DNA of 10,940 nt from an uncultured bacterium (lineage in GTDB: Bacteria; Bacillota; Clostridia; Lachnospirales; Lachnospiraceae), in contig CAJMON010000087.1 of NCBI GenBank assembly GCA_905214955.1, positions 1-10,940 on the forward strand, given 5' to 3'. A program made the translations under genes and the position numbers. The notes beneath the pieces are model-generated. The model did not search any database and had not been told where the DNA came from. It saw only the letters and a list, made by a program, of their open reading frames with translations. Shown piece after piece: positions 6,552-10,940 of the stretch (position 1 is its first letter; each line of letters opens with the position of its first letter).

Positions 6552-6710
6552 AGCGTGTTTGAAAAATCATTCCTGCAATCTGCACGCCCCACTTTGCGTA
6601 GAATTTTGCCTTCATTCGGTTGGCGTAGCCCGCTACGCCGCCCTCATTCAGACAAAATCTTCCACAAATTGTGACGTACATCTTACAGAAAGCTTTTTTC
6701 AAACACGCTC
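6551..6710. mobile_element. MITE-like palindromic element, 160 bp, flanked by TA
   Basis: Perfect 16-bp terminal inverted repeats GAGCGTGTTTGAAAAA (6551-6566) and TTTTTCAAACACGCTC (6695-6710) are bordered by TA on both sides (6549-6550 and 6711-6712), as expected of a TA target duplication used by IS630/Tc1-type transposases. The inside is symmetric: ATTTTG (6603-6608) mirrors CAAAAT (6653-6658), and GGCGTAG (6622-6628) with CTACGCC (6633-6639) forms the tip hairpin exactly at the centre. It has no credible coding sequence. As RNA it would fold into one long imperfect hairpin with a T-rich 3' side (6694-6699) and may end GNAT transcription. I believe this kind of element occurs in many copies in Lachnospiraceae, but that is from memory. 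Confidence 0.82.
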
Positions 6711-6744
6711 TAGTGAAAAAAGACTTTTCTCAGAGGGAAAAAAA

Positions 6745-6753
6745 TGATATGAT
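6745..6753 (+). promoter_or_regulatory. Extended -10 promoter of the gdpP-rplI-dnaB operon
   Basis: TGATATGAT gives a TG-N-TATGAT extended -10 (hexamer 6748-6753). It lies 33 bases after the right TA of the MITE-like element and 47 bases before the gdpP ATG. No good -35 hexamer is visible 16-18 bases upstream. The start would be near 6760. Confidence 0.62.
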
Positions 6754-6800
6754 AGGAGCATATGAAAAGCTATCGACTCATACGCTGATGGGAGATTGAA

Positions 6801-8852
6801 ATGAAAAAGAAAAAAAAGATCCAGTACAGCGGAAAATTAAAATCCTATATGCAGTGGCCTGTCATTATGGTGCTGTTTTTCCTGATTATGAATGTGGCAG
6901 TTTATTTTCTGGATGTGAAGGCAGGGCTTGTAGTATCGGTGTTTTTCGTGCTGTACGCGGTGATGGTGCTGGTGATGAGGTTTCATTACAGACCCAGTAT
7001 CATGAATGAGATGATTTCCTTTGCGACTCAGTATGGACAGATACAGAAGACGCTTCTGAATGAGTTTTCCATTCCCTATGCTATTCTGGATATAGACGGA
7101 CGTGTGATCTGGATGAACGAAGCGTTCTGCAAGGTGGTCGGAAAGGACAAACAGTACCGCAAAAGCATTGGCAGTCTGTTCCCGGAGATCGGAGCAGGGA
7201 CCATTGCAAGGCTTGGAGAAGAGGAAAGCATCCAGGTGCATTTCGGAGATCGGGATTTTTCCGCAGAGCTGCAGAGAGTATCCATTGAAAGTTTGACAAA
7301 ATCAGTCAGTCTGGTGGAAGTACCGGAAGATGAAAATTTCATGATTGCCATGTATCTGTTTGACAATACTGAACTGGTAAAATACAAACGGGAAAATGAC
7401 GAACAGAAGATGGTAGCCGGTCTGATTTATCTGGACAATTATGACGAGGCATTGGACAGTATTGAAGAAGTGCGCCGTTCCCTTCTAGTAGCACTGATTG
7501 ACCGGAAGATCAACAAATACATTTCCGCCTACGACGGAGTTGTGAAAAAACTGGAAAAAGACAAATACTTTGTTGTCCTGAAAAACAAATATCTGGAAGA
7601 GCTGAAAGCCAACCGGTTTTCTCTTCTGGAAGAAGTGAAAGCAGTCAATATCGGAAATGAAATGAGCGTGACCTTAAGCATCGGTATCGGTGTGGGAGGC
7701 AGCGGCTATGTCCAGAATTATGAGTTTTCCCGCATTGCCATTGAGCTGGCGCTTGGAAGAGGCGGCGATCAGGCAGTAGTAAAGGAAAGAGAAAAGATTT
7801 CCTATTACGGAGGAAAGTCCCAGCAGATGGAAAAGAGCACCCGTGTTAAAGCACGTGTCAAGGCACATGCCCTGCGGGAGTTTATCGGCGGTGCAGATGA
7901 AGTCGTGGTCATGGGACACAAGATTACAGATATTGACTCCTTTGGTGCAGCAGTGGGTGTGTACCGGGCAGCCCAGATGATGAACAAAAAAGCACACATT
8001 GTCATTGGAGAAATCAACGGTTCCATCCGTCCCTGGATCAATATGTTCCTGGAAAGCCGGGAGTACGATGAAGACATGTTTGTAAAACATGAGCGGGCTA
8101 TGGAGATTGTGGACAACCATACCGTTCTGGTGGTGGTGGACACCAACCGTCCCAGTATGTGTGAGTGCGAGGAGCTTCTTAGCCAGACAAAGACCATTGT
8201 GGTGCTGGATCATCACAGACAGAGCAACGACGTGATCAAGAATGCCGTGCTGTCTTATATTGAGCCCTATGCCTCCTCCGCGTGTGAGATGGTGGCAGAG
8301 ATTCTTCAGTATTTTTCCGATGATGTCCGGTTAAAGAGCGTGGAAGCAGACAGCATTTACGCAGGAATCATCGTAGATACCAACAATTTTCTCACCAAAA
8401 CCGGTGTGCGTACCTTTGAGGCAGCAGCCTTCCTGCGCCGCTGCGGTGCAGATGTGACCCGTGTGCGCAAGCTGTTCCGGGACGACATGCCCTCTTACAA
8501 GGCAAGGGCAGAGACCGTGCGCCATGCAGAAGTCTTCATGGGATGCTACACCATCAGCCGGTGTCCGGGAGAAAACATTGACAGCCCCACAGTGGTGGGC
8601 GCACAGGCAGCCAATGAACTGTTAAATATTGTGGGAGTGAAAGCTTCCTTTGTACTGACAGAATTCCATAACAGGATTTATATCAGTGCCAGAGCCATTG
8701 ATGAAGTCAATGTACAGATCATCATGGAACGGCTCGGCGGAGGCGGACATCTGAACATTGCCGGGGCACAGCTAGACGGCGTGACCATGGAAGAAGCCAT
8801 TCAGAAAGTAAAAGATGTCCTTACAAAAATGACAGAAGAAGGAGCGATTTAA
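6801..8852 (+). CDS. gdpP: Cyclic-di-AMP phosphodiesterase GdpP (DHH/DHHA1)
   Basis: The 683-residue membrane enzyme hydrolyses c-di-AMP to pApA in Firmicutes, and so affects wall stress, osmolyte and potassium control. Two transmembrane helices (about 20-37 and 41-59) are followed by a PAS-like sensor domain (about 85-150) and a degenerate GGDEF domain (about 205-330) in which the active loop reads RGGDQ. The DHH phosphoesterase domain follows with GHKITDIDS (372-380; H373, D377, D379), VVDTNR (D447), LDHH (D470, H471, H472) and IIVDTNN (D526), giving the full metal-binding set. The C-terminal DHHA1 domain carries the substrate-binding GGGGH at 646-650. Length and domain order agree with B. 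subtilis GdpP (about 660 residues). GGGAG (6790-6794) precedes the ATG. Translation is probably coupled to rplI one base downstream. Confidence 0.96.
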   Translation: MKKKKKIQYSGKLKSYMQWPVIMVLFFLIMNVAVYFLDVKAGLVVSVFFVLYAVMVLVMRFHYRPSIMNEMISFATQYGQIQKTLLNEFSIPYAILDIDGRVIWMNEAFCKVVGKDKQYRKSIGSLFPEIGAGTIARLGEEESIQVHFGDRDFSAELQRVSIESLTKSVSLVEVPEDENFMIAMYLFDNTELVKYKRENDEQKMVAGLIYLDNYDEALDSIEEVRRSLLVALIDRKINKYISAYDGVVKKLEKDKYFVVLKNKYLEELKANRFSLLEEVKAVNIGNEMSVTLSIGIGVGGSGYVQNYEFSRIAIELALGRGGDQAVVKEREKISYYGGKSQQMEKSTRVKARVKAHALREFIGGADEVVVMGHKITDIDSFGAAVGVYRAAQMMNKKAHIVIGEINGSIRPWINMFLESREYDEDMFVKHERAMEIVDNHTVLVVVDTNRPSMCECEELLSQTKTIVVLDHHRQSNDVIKNAVLSYIEPYASSACEMVAEILQYFSDDVRLKSVEADSIYAGIIVDTNNFLTKTGVRTFEAAAFLRRCGADVTRVRKLFRDDMPSYKARAETVRHAEVFMGCYTISRCPGENIDSPTVVGAQAANELLNIVGVKASFVLTEFHNRIYISARAIDEVNVQIIMERLGGGGHLNIAGAQLDGVTMEEAIQKVKDVLTKMTEEGAI

Positions 8853-8853
8853 A

Positions 8854-9300
8854 ATGAAAGTCATCTTACTGGCAGATGTAAAAGCACTTGGAAAAAAGGG
8901 AGACGTCGTAGATGTCAGTGACGGATATGCAAGAAATATGCTGTTCCCCAAAAAGCTTGGCGTAGAGGCCAATGCAAAGAACCGCAACGACTTAAAGCTG
9001 CAGAATGCACATGCAGAAAAGGTAGCTCAGGAGCAGTTGGAAGCTGCCAAAGCGCTGGCAGCTGAGATCGGTGAGAAAACCGTTCATGTTTCCATTAAAG
9101 TGGGCGAGGGCGGAAAGACCTTTGGTTCTGTTTCTTCCAAGGAAATCGCTGAGGCAGCAAAAGCACAGCTTTCCCTGGAACTGGACAAGAAAAAGATCCA
9201 GCTTTCCAATCCCATCCGGAACCTGGGTGTGACCATTGTGCCGGTGAAGCTTCACCCCAAGGTGACAGCAGAGCTGAAGGTACACGTAACAGAAGCATAA
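8854..9300 (+). CDS. rplI: 50S ribosomal protein L9
   Basis: The 148-residue product is of normal length for L9. It has the N-terminal 23S rRNA-binding domain with the signature GDVVDVSDGYARNMLFPKKL at 16-35, the long linking helix (about 41-75), and the C-terminal domain with GKTFGSVSSKEIA (87-99) and the final strand VKLHPKVTAELKVHV (131-145). It is bound to the base of the L1 stalk and helps frame maintenance. The ATG follows the gdpP stop by one base and its AGGAG (8840-8844) lies inside gdpP, which points to coupled translation. Confidence 0.98.
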   Translation: MKVILLADVKALGKKGDVVDVSDGYARNMLFPKKLGVEANAKNRNDLKLQNAHAEKVAQEQLEAAKALAAEIGEKTVHVSIKVGEGGKTFGSVSSKEIAEAAKAQLSLELDKKKIQLSNPIRNLGVTIVPVKLHPKVTAELKVHVTEA

Positions 9301-9301
9301 A

Positions 9302-9364
9302 GACAGAGTATCGGAAATTGCAGCGGGGCCGCTCTGCATCAGGCAGGGTGACCCCGTATCTGTC
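9302..9364 (+). other. Intercistronic hairpin between rplI and dnaB
   Basis: GACAGAGTA (9302-9310) pairs with TATCTGTC (9357-9364) with one bulge, and an inner AGCG/CGCT stem (9322-9325 with 9330-9333) can form. There is no T run, so it is not an intrinsic terminator. It may act as an RNA-processing or stability element that separates L9 and helicase expression. Confidence 0.45.
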
Positions 9365-9393
9365 AGCAACGAAGAAGTTTGGAGGAGAAATTC

Positions 9394-10722
9394 ATGGAAG
9401 AAGCGCTGATTAAACGGGTGCTGCCCCATAGTGTGGAGGCAGAACAGTCCGTGATTGGTTCCATGCTCATGGACCGGGATGCGATCATGGCAGCTTCGGA
9501 AATCATTACAGGCGAAGATTTTTACCAGCATCAGTACGGCGTTCTTTTTGAAGCCATGGTGGAGCTGTACAATGAAGGAAAACCGGTGGATCTGGTAACG
9601 CTGCAGGACCGGCTTCGGGAAAAGGAAGTGCCGCCGGAAATCAGCAGTATGGAATTTGTCCGGGAACTGCTAAATGTGGTTCCCACATCCGCCAATGTCC
9701 GTTCTTATGCCAATATTGTGCAGGATAAGGCCATGCTTCGAAAGCTCATTAAGGCCACCGAGGAGATTGCCAACACCTGCTATCTGGCAAATGAAAAGAC
9801 AGAAGACATTATGGAAGAAACGGAAAAAAAGATCTTCGATCTGGTGCAGAAACGTGCCACGGGAGATTTCGTGCCCATCAAGCAGGTGGTTTTAAATGCC
9901 CTGGACAGAATCGAGGCGGCGTCCAAGAATAAAGGAAGCGTCACCGGTATTCCTACCGGATTCATTGACCTGGATTACAAAACATCCGGTTTTCAGCCTT
10001 CGGACCTGATTCTGATTGCGGCCCGTCCCTCCATGGGAAAAACCGCTTTTGTACTGAACATTGCCCAGCATATGGCATTTAAGTGCAACCAGACCGTGGC
10101 CGTTTTCAGTCTGGAAATGTCAAAAGAACAGCTGGTAAACCGACTGTTCTCCCTGGAATCTAAGGTGGATTCCCAGTCTCTGCGAACCGGAAGCCTTTCC
10201 GATGAAGACTGGGGCAAGCTGATTGAAGGCGCTGGAGTCATTGGCCGCTCCAATCTGATCATCGATGACACGCCGGGTATTTCCATCGGGGAACTCCGTT
10301 CCAAATGCCGGAAATACAAACTGGAGCACAATCTGGGAATCATCATCATCGACTATTTACAGCTGATGACGGGAAGCAAAAAGACGGATTCCAGGCAGCA
10401 GGAGATTTCCGACATTTCCAGATCCTTAAAAGAAGTGGCCAGAGAGCTGAATGTGCCGGTGGTGGCCCTGTCCCAGCTAAGCCGTGCCGTGGAGCAGCGC
10501 CCGGATCACCGCCCCATGCTTTCTGACCTTCGAGAATCCGGAGCCATCGAGCAGGATGCCGACGTGGTCATGTTCATCTACCGTGACGACTATTACAACC
10601 ACGATACCGACAAAAAAGGCATCGCTGAAATCATCATTGCCAAACAGCGAAACGGCCCCATCGGAACCGTAGAGCTCGTATGGCTCCCCGACTACACCAA
10701 ATTCGCAAACATGAAAAAGTGA
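9394..10722 (+). CDS. dnaB: Replicative DNA helicase DnaB
   Basis: The 442-residue product (dnaC in Bacillus naming) unwinds DNA at the fork as a hexamer. The N-terminal collar domain starts PHSVEAEQSVIGSML (11-25) and spans to about 105. A linker helix follows (about 110-180). The RecA-like motor has Walker A ARPSMGKT (210-217), catalytic E241 in FSLEMSKEQL, Walker B IIIDYLQL (317-324, D320), SQLSR (360-364), the DNA-binding region with LSDLRESGAIEQDAD (376-390), and the arginine-finger region KQRNGP (417-422). No intein interrupts it. A TTG at 9379 extends the frame, but ATG 9394 has GGAGG at 9381-9385 and the usual start sequence. It is the last gene of the gdpP operon, before a terminator. 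Confidence 0.97.
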   Translation: MEEALIKRVLPHSVEAEQSVIGSMLMDRDAIMAASEIITGEDFYQHQYGVLFEAMVELYNEGKPVDLVTLQDRLREKEVPPEISSMEFVRELLNVVPTSANVRSYANIVQDKAMLRKLIKATEEIANTCYLANEKTEDIMEETEKKIFDLVQKRATGDFVPIKQVVLNALDRIEAASKNKGSVTGIPTGFIDLDYKTSGFQPSDLILIAARPSMGKTAFVLNIAQHMAFKCNQTVAVFSLEMSKEQLVNRLFSLESKVDSQSLRTGSLSDEDWGKLIEGAGVIGRSNLIIDDTPGISIGELRSKCRKYKLEHNLGIIIIDYLQLMTGSKKTDSRQQEISDISRSLKEVARELNVPVVALSQLSRAVEQRPDHRPMLSDLRESGAIEQDADVVMFIYRDDYYNHDTDKKGIAEIIIAKQRNGPIGTVELVWLPDYTKFANMKK

Positions 10723-10940
10723 CGAGCCATGCACAAAAATGCGGAAGGAGATCCCCAAGCTTGCTTGGAGGGAGCGCCTTCCGCGTTTTTGTATACGGCG
10801 ACCGCCGTCAGCGAGATGGAGCGAAGCGGAATCGAGCTGAAGCATGGCTCGCCGAGCCGGCACAAAAATGAGAGGAGGCCCTTAGGCTTGCTTGGAGGGA
10901 GCGCCTTCCGCGTTTTTGTATACGGCGACCGCCGTCAGCG
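10723..10940. repeat. Two tandem copies of a roughly 130-bp terminator-containing repeat
   Basis: Copy 1 begins at CGAGCC (10723) and copy 2 at CGAGCC (10853). Both continue with CACAAAAATG. A 55-bp block at 10759-10813 is repeated without change at 10886-10940, where the window ends. The unit contains the terminator stem, a perfect hairpin ACGGCG-AC-CGCCGT (10795-10808), and a GGAGCGAAGCGGAA motif. CGAGCCATGC (10723-10732) is inverted at 10842-10851. In copy 2 the 5' arm of the terminator has diverged while the 3' arm is identical. No coding frame here has a credible start. Further copies may follow outside the window. Confidence 0.8.
10741..10790 (+). terminator. Rho-independent terminator after dnaB
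   Basis: GCGGAAGG (10741-10748) pairs with CCTTCCGC (10777-10784), enclosing a second stem CCAAGC/GCTTGG (10755-10760 with 10763-10768). It is followed by GTTTTTG (10785-10791). It starts 18 bases after the dnaB stop and lies inside the first copy of a repeat unit. Confidence 0.85.

Noticed and set aside
6448..6702. Minus-strand open frame through the GNAT 3' end and the MITE, a possible small transposase
   Set aside because: It covers a palindromic element, has no ribosome binding site and no transposase motif; it is a shadow of the two features.
6762..6788. Possible 8-residue leader peptide (MKSYRLIR) before gdpP
   Set aside because: The predicted transcription start near 6760 would leave its AGGAG untranscribed, and the spacing is only 3 bases; no attenuator structure follows.
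7674..8216. Long minus-strand frame of 180 codons inside gdpP
   Set aside because: It is fully antisense to the well-supported DHH region, and its His/Cys-rich product reflects reverse-complement codon bias.
10477..10871. Open frames overlapping the dnaB 3' end and the post-dnaB repeat
   Set aside because: They are antisense or out-of-frame readings of dnaB and of palindromic DNA, with no start signals.
10759..10940. CRISPR-like array from the repeated block after dnaB
   Set aside because: The repeat is 55 bp with only two copies, a spacer-like section that itself contains diverged repeat, and no cas genes nearby.

Overview
The window looks like a chromosomal segment of a low-to-mid GC Firmicute, most likely a clostridial gut commensal of the Lachnospiraceae type. 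This rests on strong AGGAGG-like ribosome binding sites, sigma-A promoters, the ssb-rpsR pair, and the gdpP-rplI-dnaB gene order typical of Firmicutes. Genus cannot be decided from the sequence alone.

Layout. Positions 1-808: 3' part of ssb, then rpsR and a strong intrinsic terminator. Positions 809-1038: no gene; it holds an extended -10 promoter and a run of three hairpins that looks like a dispersed repeat or structured leader. Positions 1039-1809: a secreted, Lys/Tyr-rich protein with two PPC-like beta-sandwich domains. Positions 1820-5879, minus strand: an operon of two half-size ABC exporters followed by a MarR-type regulator. Positions 5880-6059: a divergent control region with a near-consensus sigma-A promoter for the ABC operon, a MarR-like palindrome right on its start point, and a second promoter for a GNAT acetyltransferase gene (6060-6551). 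Positions 6549-6712: a 160-bp MITE-like palindromic element flanked by TA. Positions 6745-10722: promoter, gdpP (c-di-AMP phosphodiesterase), rplI (L9) and dnaB (replicative helicase). Positions 10723-10940: a terminator inside a roughly 130-bp repeat unit whose second copy runs off the window.

How it fits together. The outer parts are housekeeping (single-strand binding, ribosome, helicase, second-messenger turnover). The middle 6 kb is an accessory block. Its best-supported circuit is a drug-exporter module: the two ABC halves are predicted to form a heterodimer with one canonical and one degenerate ATP site, co-transcribed with a MarR repressor that probably binds the GTTGCA-N2-TGCAAC palindrome downstream of the -10 box. 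The mobile and repetitive signals (MITE, hairpin cluster, post-dnaB repeats) sit exactly at gene junctions. I found no CRISPR array, tRNA, rRNA, prophage or clearly novel multi-gene defence system.
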